Source: Diphasiastrum complanatum (lineage: Eukaryota > Streptophyta > Lycopodiopsida > Lycopodiales > Lycopodiaceae). Taken from it: 64,000 nucleotides of DNA. This document shows, in pieces, positions 11,297 to 26,235 of the stretch. Made by a program: the position numbers and the translations under genes. The notes under the pieces are model-generated. The model made no database searches and had not been told where the DNA came from. It was given only the letters and a program-made list of their open reading frames with translations. The stretch lies in contig CM055098.1 in NCBI GenBank assembly GCA_029204225.1, forward strand, positions 14,710,533-14,774,532, in the 5' to 3' direction. How positions within the stretch are numbered: position 1 is the first letter of the stretch; each line of letters starts with the position of its first letter.

Positions 11297-12951
11297 ATGG
11301 AAGAATTGAGCAACACAACTCTGATTGACTTTCTTGAATATATCAAGAGGTCGGAGGAGTTCAAGCCACTCCTACAACAATTTCTCGCTAGTGAAAAAAA
11401 TAAGAGGCTAAGTTGTGAAGGTTCGTCTTCACAGATTTTATCCAAAGATAAAGTGAGGTCGAATGAGAGTGCACTCTCTTGTGGGAATTCTAGCTGCCCC
11501 ATGATTGATAGTCCCACGTATGACCAGATTTTTCTAGTTCCAAAAAAGAAAGATCGAGATGGTCAAAAACTATAGGGCAGAACTTTTCTAGCGAAACATT
11601 TTTTGGACCAACACGCAATATTCCTTTCCAATTTACAGAAAGTGAGAATGTGGTTTAGCAGAGAGTTCGATGGATTAAGTGATCTACGTCACAAGCCGTT
11701 GGAAAAGCAAAAAATAAAAGACATAATCAAGAACAATATTCATGAAATCACACCTCTGAGTTTTCCAGGAGCCAGCTATCAATGGAAAGAACAAGACATA
11801 TACCTTTGGGTACTTGTCTCCATTCAGTCCAAAAGAAAGTATGTAAAGAAAAAAAATCAAATGCTGGTGACTTGTGATGACAGAAGCGTTAAATCCAAGG
11901 TGAGTTTTTTGATAGTAATCATGAAAAGCAAGCTTTTGATTTTCAAACACAGGTCCAATTTGAATATAGTTCTATTCTATGAGACATCACAATTGACTTT
12001 GAGTGAATGTTTTTTTATTAAACTTCGGAAAGTGCAGGAAAACGATAAACTTGAAAGTCTTGTCATAGAGGCCGAGTACGCACGTAGTGATGAGGTACCC
12101 ACTTTAACAACTTGATTTTATTTGATTGCTAATCTGTAGACTTTCGTCAGTAGCCACACTCGTGCACAAATCAACCAAACTTTAAATTGTTGGATTAATA
12201 GATGATTTGACTTACATCTTGATATGATATTAATAATGTAATTGTATCAATAAAAAAAGCTTAATATTGATATTGACCATGTGAATGTTTTATTTTCCAA
12301 ACTTTAGGATATGCAGGAAGATGATGCTGAGATGACTTCAATGGAAGTCAATGACACCTGTAATGACGAGGTACAAACTTCTAATGAGTTCATTATTCTT
12401 TAACGTGTAATTTTAGTGTTTTTAGTATGTAAGCATTTCTTGAATGAATCAAGTTCCTTTTGATTTATTAGATAGATATATAATTTGACGTATGAATTTA
12501 CGTGACACTAACTACATACAAATAGAAAACCATGCTAGAATTGATTATAGGGTGGGTGTTCAACTCTTAGTTTATTTTGTTTTGATGTTTGTATTTCAAT
12601 TATTATATATGGTTATAAAAATTTGAATGTTCTTCTATGTTCAGGAAAAATACATAGAAGACGTGAATAATGGAACACAGTTTCCATGTGGCTGGTTTTT
12701 TAAGCTATTAGAAGATAATCCCACGGGTTCCCATTCACTTCTCAATAATGTAATGTCTTTTTAAGACGTTTCATTTAAAAATTTGTATTTGATGATTTGA
12801 TGCTAACATTTTTATCAAATTCAATAGTTTATGAAATGTTTTTGAAACTATGTTTAGTAATGTACGTGTTTATTTGTAGGAAGAAAAAATGAACGAAAAT
12901 CATGTGTCTGATGATGAAAACAAAGTCCGGAAGAGTAAACGATCTCACAAG
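11297..12951 (+). CDS. Unknown gene with a run of small phase-0 exons, partial
   Basis: The start at 11297 sits in a good context (GTCGCCATGG) just after an acceptor-like AATTGTACAG. Frame 11297-11898 is open except for one TAG at 11573-11575, and ends at AAATCCAAG|GTGAGT. Four further exon candidates follow: 12037-12093, 12308-12370, 12645-12748 or so, and 12880-12951. Each begins GA(A/T) after a good acceptor and ends before GT, all in phase 0. They encode acidic, Glu/Asp-rich segments and finish with the basic KVRKSKRSHK. The N-terminus (EELSNTTLIDFLEYIKRSEE) looks helical. I recognise no domain. The gene seems cut on the right by transposon sequence from about 12970. The single TAG means it may be a pseudogene or have a missed intron. 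Confidence 0.4.
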
Positions 12952-12969
12952 GTAAATTATGTGGTTTTG

Positions 12970-13641
12970 GTTTGGAATCCAAGGTAAACCTTTGTGTCCA
13001 CATGCTTTGTGCATGATCATGCCAATGTAAGGACCAAAGATTATCCTATTTCAATGATAGGAATAATGGTAGTGTTTTGCTCTTCAAGTAGAGATTGTAG
13101 AATCTACTTGTTTTCAACCAAAGAATTTGTCAATGGTGAAAATGTGATCTTTCAAGAGTGGAAGATTTGTAAACTTGAAGAAGCACCTTTGGATCAACAC
13201 CTTATTCAATTCATTGATGTTTTGGAGTCAAGTCAAGTGGAGGATCGAGCTCAAGACCCGAGGACTCCAAGAAGAATCTTGAGTATCAAGATGGAGCCAT
13301 CAAGGCTCAATCATATGGCTCAAGCAAGGCAAGTTGTCTTTGGCAACATTATTTATGCTCTTAATATTTTAATTGATGTATCTTCAAGTTCACAAAATGC
13401 CTTGGAATCCATGGCTTGGCATGATGCTTAGTTTTGAAGTGTGCTACATGTATATAGCCACATTTATGGAACATCTTGTAAGGGATCTTCTAAGAGGTGG
13501 TGAAAGATCCTTCATGGACATCATTCTCTATTGGAGTCTCAAAAGTTCCTTGTTTGTAGCTGGATTTTTTAGACACTTCTAAAAGCATTCATTCATCTAG
13601 CAAGAGAGTTGTAGATAGATCAAGCTAAATTTGAGGAGGAG
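12970..13641 (+). pseudogene. Probable LTR-retroelement interior, unrecognised
   Basis: Frame 12994-13431 is open and followed by a purine run GAGGAGGAG (13633-13641) directly before a TGTGAAG... sequence. That is the layout of a polypurine tract and 3' LTR. No retroelement catalytic motif is visible, so the assignment rests on layout. Confidence 0.3.
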
Positions 13642-14337
13642 TGTGAAGAATTGCCAAAAATTGGCAAATATAGCTTGATCAAAACCCATGTAGAATAGTG
13701 TAAATTGTGTACACAAGTGGACCCCACACATGTGAGGCCATGATGCCACGTGGGAAACCCATCCTAATGTAGGCTAGGTCAAGTCCATAGGGTTGGTCAT
13801 GTCATTTTGGTAGTGATTCCTAGTTTATAGGACCTAAATCCTAGATTTAAGGTGAAAATTTGACCAGCTAGCTATCTACCAAGCATGACTCTAGGAAATA
13901 GACTAAGGTTTCATTTTAGGTCAAGGAGATGAGTTAACTTCCTTATTACATGCTGGAAATCCACCTAACTTCAAGAAGGAAGTCGAATTTGCTATGTATT
14001 CCCTCTCTCCATATTGAGAAGATAGAAAATTTTTGGAGCTCATTGGCAATCTCAAGCTAGTTCACTATGTACATTGAGTTTTTGTGATCCAAATGAAACC
14101 AAATCAATTTCTACTTGTTTCTCAGGTTGAAGGCCGTACTACAGCTTGTAGTACACACGTGTGGGCTCGGATTTTGATTTTGATCAATGCTTTTGATTGT
14201 TAATGCTTGTTGTTTGTCAAATTGCCAATCTAGATCAACTTTTTTGTGTCTAGTTTTTTGATAGATTGTTAAGCAAGCATTCAATCACTCTTGTGGATCT
14301 TTTGTATATCCATTTATGGTCCTAAAGTACAGTACTT
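13642..14337 (+). repeat. Putative 3' LTR, same style as the solo LTR at 17994
   Basis: It begins TGTGAAGAATTGCCAAAAATTGGC, similar to TGTGAGAAATTGGCAAAAATC at 17994, and has a comparable CACACGTGTGGGCT segment near its right part. The right edge is set only by the junction with copia integrase sequence near 14337. Confidence 0.35.
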
Positions 14338-14530
14338 TCACAAACTTCATAAGGAGTTTTGTTGTTGACGGCTTTGGTGCTAGATCTGTTCTATAAGTAA
14401 CAGGCTGTGGCAGTAGCTTCTGCCCAGAACTTCGCAGGTAGATGTGATTGATGTAGCATGGATCTGGCTGAGTTGAGAAGAGTTCAATTCTTCCTTTCCC
14501 GTTCTGTTGAGGTGAATAGGAAGTGGTGAA

Positions 14531-14995
14531 CTATCTTCTAATACCATGTTCAGCCATGTAGTTGGACATCTCATTAGAGAGGTATTCGCCACCACCATCA
14601 GTTTGGAGTGCTTTCACTTTTGTAGACGTTCGTGTCTCAGCCATGGCCTTGAATCTCTTGAAGCATTCAAAGGCTTCAGATTTGTGCTCAATGAACATGA
14701 TTGTAGACCATCTAGAATAATCATCTATGAAAGTGATAAAATAGATTGCATCTCCTAAGGACGGAGTTGGCATTGGACCACAAAGATCACTATGTACAAG
14801 ATCCAATACATGCCTTGTTTTGATGGAATGTGATTTGAGAAACTTGCTTCTAGAGTGTTTTCCATAGACGCATGATTCACAAAAGAAAGATTTCTTATCT
14901 AATGAAGAAGGGAAATACAATCCATCAGCTAAATTATTACAACGCATATAGGAAAGTGATTTTGTATTCACGTGTCCAAATCGACTAAGCCACAA
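14531..14995 (-). pseudogene. Copia 1 GAG-pre-integrase and integrase core fragment
   Basis: The frame contains FGHVNTKSLSYM, a zinc-site cysteine pair in CESCVYG, DLVHSDLCGPM (first catalytic Asp), FIDDYSRW, and TDGGGEYLSNEM (second Asp region). It breaks at the HGIRR position where the conserved [12 protein letters not shown] block should follow. That block continues in another frame just below (14380-14530). Confidence 0.85.
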
Positions 14996-15744
14996 AATAG
15001 CATTATCGTTTACAATTCATGAGAGATGCTAGCTAATGCAACTGAATCAGAGAGTATGTAAAGATTTCTTACACTAGTGCATGTAGTCAGAGTAGTATCT
15101 TTCTCGGATATTGTACACTACTCAGATGAGAAAGTTACAGTGTAGCCCTCATCAGTTATCTTAGAGACTAATAATAGGTTCTTTGATAGCTGAGGAACTT
15201 GAAGGACATTGGAAACACAAATAGATAGATCGTTGTTGAATGTGATCTTGATTTGTCCCTTTGCCTTCAACGTGTATGGTGCTTGAATCTCCGAGGTAGA
15301 TGAATTGATCTCTGTTGTAAGCTGCATACTCGATGAACCATTCCTTGTGAGAGGTCATGTGTTGGGTAGCGTCGCTGTCCAGGTACCAGCTATCACAGTC
15401 TTCGTTGCTGCTATTGTAAGCCATTAACAAGTGTGTATCTTACTCCTTGAATTTTGTCGCATTGGAGGAGTCTGGGTGTTGTTGCTGTTGTTGCTTCTTT
15501 GCCTCGTTGTAGATGCGAATGCGACACTCCTTGATGTCGTGATTGGCTCTCTTCCAATATCTGTAGAAAAGCTTCTTGCGTAATCCACCATGCTCACCTT
15601 GAGTGTGAGTCTTCTATTGTTGCTACTGCACTTGATTCTTGCCCATGGAATTGTCTTTCTTCTTGGTGTACAGGGCCATGAATTTGTCTTTGATGGACAG
15701 GCCGCTGGTCTTTCTCTGTATTTCTTCTTGAAGAAGATGAGCGA

Positions 15745-16194
15745 TCACCTTTGAAGAGTGAGGTCGAGTTGTGTGGACATCATCACCACAAAGTGTTCAT
15801 ACGACTTTGGAAGAGAAAAAAACAAGGTCATAACGGCATCATCATCTTGAATAGCACATCCTACAACTGATAACTGATCCATTAAAGATTTGAAGTTGTT
15901 GATGTGAGAAGTGATGGCAGTAGAATCAGATATGCTAGGAGTAAAGAACTTCCTTCTAAAATGTAATCTAGTGGTAACATCATGAGTCTCATTGAGATTT
16001 GATAACAAATCTAATGCATCCTTAGAGGTTTTGCATGTGGTAACATGGGATATTTGGGAGTTGGCCAGATTAAGTGTGATACATGCTAAGGCCTTCTGAT
16101 CTTTGATCTTCCATGCCTTTGCTTGATCACCATCTTCTGGTTTCAGGTCAACACCTTCTACTACATCCCAAAGATCTCTATCAATCAACATCAT
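15745..16194 (-). pseudogene. Copia 1 gag fragment (UBN2-type)
   Basis: This open frame has the copia gag pattern: LWDVVEG, AWKIKDQKALACITLNLANS, FRRKFFTPSISDSTAITSHI, and FFSLPKSYEHFVVMMS. The frame ends before any CCHC zinc knuckle. It pairs with the protease and integrase fragments to its left on the same strand. Confidence 0.8.
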
Positions 16195-16346
16195 CCGAAG
16201 TTTAAACTTTCAGATGTAGAAGTTAGAACCATTGAACTTGTCAATGATTCTAGCCTCATTGGATGATGACGAAGAGTTACCAAGATGTGACCTGTTAACA
16301 ATAATACAAATGGAACAAACTCAATCTCTCGGTATATGTGAGCTAC

Positions 16347-16358
16347 GCTCTGATACCA
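16347..16358 (-). promoter_or_regulatory. Primer-binding site, initiator tRNA-Met type
   Basis: The minus strand reads TGGTATCAGAGC, the standard plant copia PBS. It lies 5' of the copia 1 gag frame, so the 5' LTR should extend rightwards from about 16360. Confidence 0.85.
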
Positions 16359-16364
16359 ATCCGA

Positions 16365-17640
16365 TGGGGCAAGGGAGATAGAAGAATGCGAACGGAGAAG
16401 ACAGCATGAATATTGCGGAACAGCTCTCCCGTTACAATCAGCTGCTAGATAAAAAAAACAGTTTACTAGAAAGCTTATGCTAAATATAATCATAGCTTTA
16501 AGTGTTCTAATTGCCCAACAAGGTCTTAAGAATCAATTCATACTCACAAAAATGAGAGTACAGTCCACCGAAGAGATTAGATCTAAAAAAATGGATTCAA
16601 TGTGACGTTTGGTTCTGAAATAAATGGAAAGAGCAGTACGATATTGCAAGTTCCTCAGGCATCAAAGATAGCCATCGTCTGATCAGAAGCGAAGGAGTCA
16701 TTGATGTCCGTGTTCTGATCAAAGTGAGTAAACAAGCGCGATCAAACAACGATAAAGTGCATTCAATCACAACAAGCATTCATCTACATTATACACAGAT
16801 AGAAAACCGTGTTGCTGCTATATTACACTGAAGGACAATAAAATAACAATTACAACCAAAATGACGGCGTAACTAAGAGGCTCAAAATCATTCGTCTCAT
16901 GGGCGGAGCATCACCTAGAGTGTGTCTGGATGATCCACTTATAGATTGCATCCATGTATTAGTTACAATAAATGTTTGTCATCTAATTAGGCAAGTCGTT
17001 GTACTTGGAAGTATTGGCTTGAGATGACAACTATACATAGTCAACCCGTAGGGAAGGTTGACGCTGACGAGGACGTCGCAAATTCTCTCACTTCGCATTT
17101 AACGTGAAGTGGATGGGAACGTTCCTCGTTGAAAATAGATGACTGTCACTTTTTCTCTCTCTTCAAAATTTTGCGAAAAATCCGACAATGCCCTTAAAAA
17201 GATGACGCTCTTCTTTAAAAAAGCCGACCGTGCCCCTTAAACAAGTTAACTTCTTTAAAATAGTTGACAGGAAGAAGTTTGAGACAAGTATTGCTTTTTG
17301 GAAAAATGCGAAAAAGTCGACATTGTCGCAAAAAGTTGAATTTGTGACCTAGGCTAAAGTGTCGCTTTTTAGGAAAAAGCCGACACTGTTGCTTTTTTAG
17401 AAAAAGCGAAAAAGCTGACACTGTAGCAAAAATTGAATTTGTGAACTATGTTGAAGTGTCGCTTTTTGGGAAAAAACCGACACTTTTGCTTTTTGGGAAA
17501 AGCTGACATTGTGTAAAGGATAGTTCATTTCTGCAGACTGTAACGACATTTAGAGTATTTCTGCAAACTGTTGCGACACTTAGTGTATTTCTGTAGACTA
17601 TTCAAAAGTAATGTAAATCTGCAGACTTGTTCTAAATGCT
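16365..17640 (-). repeat. Copia 1 5' LTR region with internal tandem repeats
   Basis: A TGGGGCAAGG start lies 6 bp from the PBS. From about 17150 to 17520 the sequence repeats GTCGCTTTTTRGGAAAAAGCCGACACTGT-like units of roughly 60-100 bp. Similar GCGAAAAAGCCGAAGGTGCC arrays occur in the copia 6 LTRs, so internal tandem repeats are a feature of this LTR lineage. The right edge is uncertain. Confidence 0.4.
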
Positions 17641-17993
17641 AGTTCTTGGAGGTCCTTGAAAATGGCCAAGTCTCCAATGACTTCAAGTAATTGAACTTAA
17701 CATCTGAACTTGAAATTATGACAAGATTGGTTACCCTTTGCTGGAGATCAGCCGGAAGCCCGTTGTAGATGTTCTTCAAATAATTTGGTTGTCTAAGTTG
17801 TGATTTCAAGGAAGCAACTGTGGGCTTAATTTCCAACACTTCAGACTTTTGGTGAGATACAACTGGAAAGCATGGATCTACTCAGGAGTATGGACAGTAG
17901 TGCGGGACATACCTTGCTCTGTAAGGGTCACTTGGGTTAGCATAGCATGGATTTGCTCTAATATCAGCACATGTGTCCACACCAAGTCTTTTG

Positions 17994-18814
17994 TGTGAGA
18001 AATTGGCAAAAATCTAGCTTGGTATCTTTATGAAAGAAGTTTGTAAGTAAATCTCACATGTGTGGAGGATGTTTCCACGTGTGGAGAATTGTAAAGTAAA
18101 TAAAAATGTTAGATATAGGGGTCTTATGTTTTTTGTATCAAGCATCTAGGTGTAGGATGTTGATAGGGTCAAATTTGGCATAGATGGCAAATTATCCATT
18201 TCCACTTGTAATGCCACTATTGAGCCAAAATAGAGTAGGAGGCCAAACTCGAGCCAATTAGAGTGTAGACAAGTGTAATGCTTTTGTTTTATGAAGTTTA
18301 AGAGGTCCAATAGGATTTAGAGGTGGAATCATGAGTGGTCCAATAGAATTTGAGATATACTTAAAAATGGTCCAATAGAATTTAGAGGCGAATGGATCAA
18401 TGGTCCAATGGGATTAAGAGGTGGCAAAAGTGTGGTCCAATCATGATTGAGCATTGTGGTAGCTCGTGGATCTACTAGTATCATTGTACTTCTCATTTGG
18501 ATCTAATTGATTTTGGAGATTGAGTGGATTTTGAGTGTTATTGGTTTCCTAGTTTTCTCTCTCTACCTACGAGCGTTTGATGATTTTCTCTCTCTACCCA
18601 AGGAGAGCATCTTGTTTTGACTTAGATTACTTTTGGAACACTTCCCAATGTGTGAGTGAGAGTTGAAAGTGATTGAATGCATGTAGTAGTGTGTTTTTGC
18701 CATAGAATCAAAGATAGATCTTGAATCTCAATCTAGTCTTGATCTTGGTGCATCTACACACCTTAGGAGATCACAAGTACATGTTGTGGACAGCCCACAC
18801 ATGTGAATTTAACA
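17994..18814. mobile_element. Solo LTR, 821 bp, with perfect 5-bp target duplication
   Basis: It begins TGTGAGAAATTGG and ends GAATTTAACA (TG...CA). TTTTG flanks it at 17989-17993 and 18815-18819. Removing it rejoins the dispersed repeat in the same order as copy B, which confirms insertion. It carries no internal domain, as expected for LTR-LTR recombination. Confidence 0.75.
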
Positions 18815-19248
18815 TTTTGGCTAAGCAAAACGTAAACGATTAAAACTATTTATACCTTTTTTAACTAATAATGAACTGATATGGACCAACTGCCCGTAAA
18901 CTGATCAGCATGGCACTCGCCCTAATACGGTAATATAACGACTTGGCCTATAGCTAAAACATTCCTTCTTTGGGAAGACTGGACTATGATTTGAAATGCT
19001 AATTAAAGTTGTCAAGTAGTATAACTTCTTTTGGACATGAATAGGTCTTTCTCACTAAACTAACTTGAGCAGTTTTGTTGTGTGGGATGGTGGTAGGTAT
19101 TAGCTGGACGTCTTGAAAGTGGTTATGCTTATGGTGCTTTATAGTATTGTATTTTACTTTTCAGCTATACTTTACCTTGTTGGATTATAAATAAAGGCTT
19201 TAAAAGATTTCAGCCTTGCTTTGTCAAGAGGAACTAAGTGCAGTCTTG

Positions 19249-22335
<3,087 letters not shown>

Positions 22336-25300
22336 TCATTGAACAAGAGCCTGAAACTCATCTTGGACCATGCTAGCTAATTTTGAAGTCACTTGTTCAG
22401 TAGTGTAGTGGCGACGACACACTGGCATATATATGTCAGCACCACCTATGACCTCCTTTTCCAAGTCCTTTGTTTTCCTCAAGGTAAAAGCAGCAGGCTG
22501 TCCACACGCCTCGCAGCGAGAAGAAAGCTTGGTGACGGTGTCTGCTAATGGGATCAAATCAATAGCTGATCCAAATTTGCGCCTGTATGTCAAAACACAT
22601 TCATTCGTGCAGCTCTCTTTGCAGGAACTCATAGGTATACTCAAACCAGCTTGCACAAAATCGTTAGATTACATTCACCACCTGATGTTTTTGTTGATTG
22701 AAAATTGTGGCAATTCTTGAGATAATTCCAAATCATGAAAGTCATTCCTATTTTTGGTCTGCAGCTTAGAAGCCCGTTCCGACCAAAATGGGTCAGAACG
22801 TTCCGTTCCTGGTCGGAACGATATTCATATAAATTTAATTATTTTAATTATTTATATGAATTAAATCCTTTGTAAAAAAAACATATTTTTTTACTTTTTT
22901 TTTGAGGGCATCGTTCCGGAACGGGCAACTAAGGTCTGCAGTAAGGTCGCCTCCAACATCACTTAAACAAGGATCCTTGAAAGTAGGCCAATTTAAACTT
23001 TCTGCCAATCAAGTCATGCTTCCATTCCTACCTATATGTTCTAGGATATATTCCTTGGGTACTTTTGATTTATGGGATGGAAACATTCATGTGGCCTTCA
23101 TCATTTGTTGCCATATCCTTGTATAAGGTTTTGCACATTTACCTCTTGGAAAAAAGTCAAAGGATTCAAAACGAACTGTTTGAAATGTGCGATGTTGAAA
23201 ATTTTGAAGTTCCAAAAGCCTGCCTATTACTATTACAGCTGCAAAAAAGGAAAGAGACCACTCAAATCTCAAACAAATCAATGAATGTCTCAGTACAAAA
23301 TTATTGCTAATCAAGACAACAGTTAGCATGCGTACCAGAAACTGAATGCATATAACCAAGTTTTGGTTTTTGTTCCAGAAAACCCAGGAAAATTCATTTG
23401 ATTTTGTATAACGTCCAACTTCCAAGATCAAGCAGTCTAATTTGAAATTTTGGAGCTTTAAGGGTTATTGGCTGCTTCCTAACTCAGCAAACACTCACTC
23501 ATTACATTAAAGTCTAGGTAAGCGGTTGATTCGTCAGACGATGAAGAAAGTAGGGTATAAGGCCTATATCACCAAAATCACAAGAAAGTCTAGGTAAGGG
23601 ATTAAATTGTCAGACAATGCAGAAAGTAGGGTATTTCTTAGTGTATATCACCAGAATCACAAGAAAGTTTAGGTAAGCTAAAGGGTTAACTTGTCAGACA
23701 ATGAAGGGAGTGGGATGGAAAAACAGCCAAAGCATCTCTCTGCATCTGCTACAAATTAACCTTCTGATGGTTCATACAGAAATTCTTCCAATATTGAATA
23801 GAAAAAGTGTAATGAGTGGGAAGTTTCATAGGACAAACCCAGAACCATTTGAGCATATTTTGGTATCATATCATTTGCCTTCAATTTAGAGTACTGATAA
23901 TATTCAAGACTTTATTTTACATCTAGAAGAGGAAGACAACAAATACCTTAAAAAATCACCATCCAAACCTGCGACAATAACAGTTTTGCCATCAACGTCG
24001 GCAGCAGCTTTACAAAATCCAACAAGGTCTTCAAAAAATTGAGCCTCATCTATGCCAATCACCTCAACCTGAGTAATGCAGTCATGTCATGAATCATGAG
24101 TGTCAGAAGCTCATACATACCAGGATATGATTCACATGATGTAAATTGCACAGTAATAGCTTAGTTTCTTTTAGCAGTGTACTATATAAATAATGGCACG
24201 TACTTACTAATAAGTTCCCATCAAAGCAATAATAATAGTAGATACTGTTAGATGCCAGAAACCAGAATAGAGCTAGCGTAGTCTGATCCACCCAGATATC
24301 GCATCCTCTCTTATAGAGAATGCCCCTCCTAGCCCAGTGTAGGCTGGTAATGCTAAGGTTAGGCCTTAACGCACTTTGCATGCTACTTACACTGTGTCGC
24401 TCTAACTGTGGTTTCTGATACCTAAGTGTCCTCAAGGGCACGTAACACATACACTCTGGCTAGATGCAGAAGTGATGATGATTGACTAACCAAAGCTAAG
24501 GATTCTACTAAGACTGATATGCAAAGTCACATCAGTGGAATAAGAGGGAAAAGGTGAACATCTTTTACTGCTTAGAGACCAAGTAAAACTAACCTTAAAG
24601 AATAATCTTCTGATTTCACATGCTATAACATACATGACCCTGAAGGAATGTTTGTTGTATAGTTTGAAGGGTTTTTTGAGGCTCATAATACTTTTATTTG
24701 CCCTAAGGCAGATCATGATCTTACGAAAGTTTATCTGAAGTTCTGAACCAAAGCCTTGTTCATTTGCCATGGCCAAAAAACCTAGAATTTTGTCATTTTG
24801 CTGCTCAATTACAGGATATCTTTTAGTGAAAATCGTATCGCATGCATACAAAATGTCAGGAGACAATATAGCATTTAACTTTAAGAGTCTGAAGAGATTT
24901 GGAGAAGCTTCTTGTAAGAAAAGCACAAACTAAAGAGAACTCTGAGTTTACATGGTCCCTCCAGAAGTACAGATATACAAGCTGTATCAGTTTGATTACA
25001 AGTTCCTAAGAGATATAGGACGCTAGAATGGCAAGTATTTCAGAAAAGCAACCAGCCCACCTGAGAAAGTAAGTTCTTAAAGTTTACCCTCCCTCTGCTC
25101 TTTTAGGATGGGAAAAGGAGAGGGGAGTACCCTCCAGAGTAAAATTTACTAAAAAGTGAGTAAAAATTGCTTGCACACATTACAGGTCAAAAAGCTTCTA
25201 TAATGACATATTTTCAATTTAGAAGATTTACTTCATCATGTTGATAAAAGAATGCCTCAAAAACTGAAGTTACCTTGGAACACAAGGATTTGTGCAAGAG

Positions 25301-26139
25301 TCTTGGCAGTCATATGGATTAGTATGCCATGGATTTGTCCTAATATTATTTTTGACCACACTAGCCAGTTCTAATATCTGTGACATAGCTTAAGTAGATT
25401 ATGACTTGTCATAAATGCCCATATAGGTTTATGAATCATAGAGGTAAATTTTGAGCTTGTACACCCTTGGAAAGCATGGATATGCTCAAGAGTTAAGACA
25501 CCAGTGCGACCTATTGATTTTACTCAACAGTCATGAGGATTAGAATGGCATGGATTTGCCCTAATACCTATCCGTGTGTGACCAAACTCATTCTACAGTT
25601 AGCTTTTGAATGCATAGAAATGCTATGAGCTGACTGATATGGTGGACCAATACAGCATATGCTGATCAACATGGCATTTGAATTGATACGGTTAAGTCAA
25701 TGTTTGGCCCATAGTTGCACCGCGATTCGCGAATCGCGATTCAAAATCGCGATCAGAATCGCGATCCCGATTCGCGATTCGGGATTTTCCCAGAATCGTG
25801 TAGAATCGAAATTTTTTTTTTTTTTTGAAATTTTTTTGTGCAATATGGGTATCAGATGAAAGCTCTGATCGAGGGGAGTATGATTGTGTAGTTTGCCGAC
25901 TGTTTCAGGTGCAGGATGGTCCCTTTACGCTAAAGCTGCATCCCATATAAAAAAAAGTGAACACATTGGGGCATTCCTAGTGAACATAGCAGGAATCTCC
26001 CTTTCTCTGATTCTCCCTCTCTCTATCTCTCTCTGATCACGATTCACAACAAACGGAACTAAAAACAATGCTGAACAAAAACCTAGCTGAATCATTCTGA
26101 ACTTTAGCCTTAAATGAAACAATTTTTGACAAAACAACC

Positions 26140-26235
<96 letters not shown>

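Larger units (their letters stand above)
14327..16358 (-). mobile_element. Truncated Ty1/copia element 1 (gag to integrase)
   Basis: Read on the minus strand, the order is a primer-binding site, gag (about 16194 to 15745, including HVTTCKTSKDALDLL), an aspartic protease (about 15430 to 15160, with WYLDSDATQHMT and NVLQVPQLSKNLLLVSKI), and integrase (14995 to about 14340). Integrase motifs are CESCVYGKHSR, HSDLCGP and QTDGGGEY, ending near NKTPYEV. Reverse transcriptase and RNase H are absent: the element stops abruptly at about 14337 against LTR-like sequence. Frame breaks separate the domains, so it is inactive. Confidence 0.85.
22583..23946 (-). other. TK intron 3 (1,364 bp)
   Basis: Minus-strand donor AAG|GTATTT follows exon 3 and acceptor GACATACAG precedes exon 4. 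It carries a hAT-like MITE and a minisatellite, listed separately. Confidence 0.85.
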
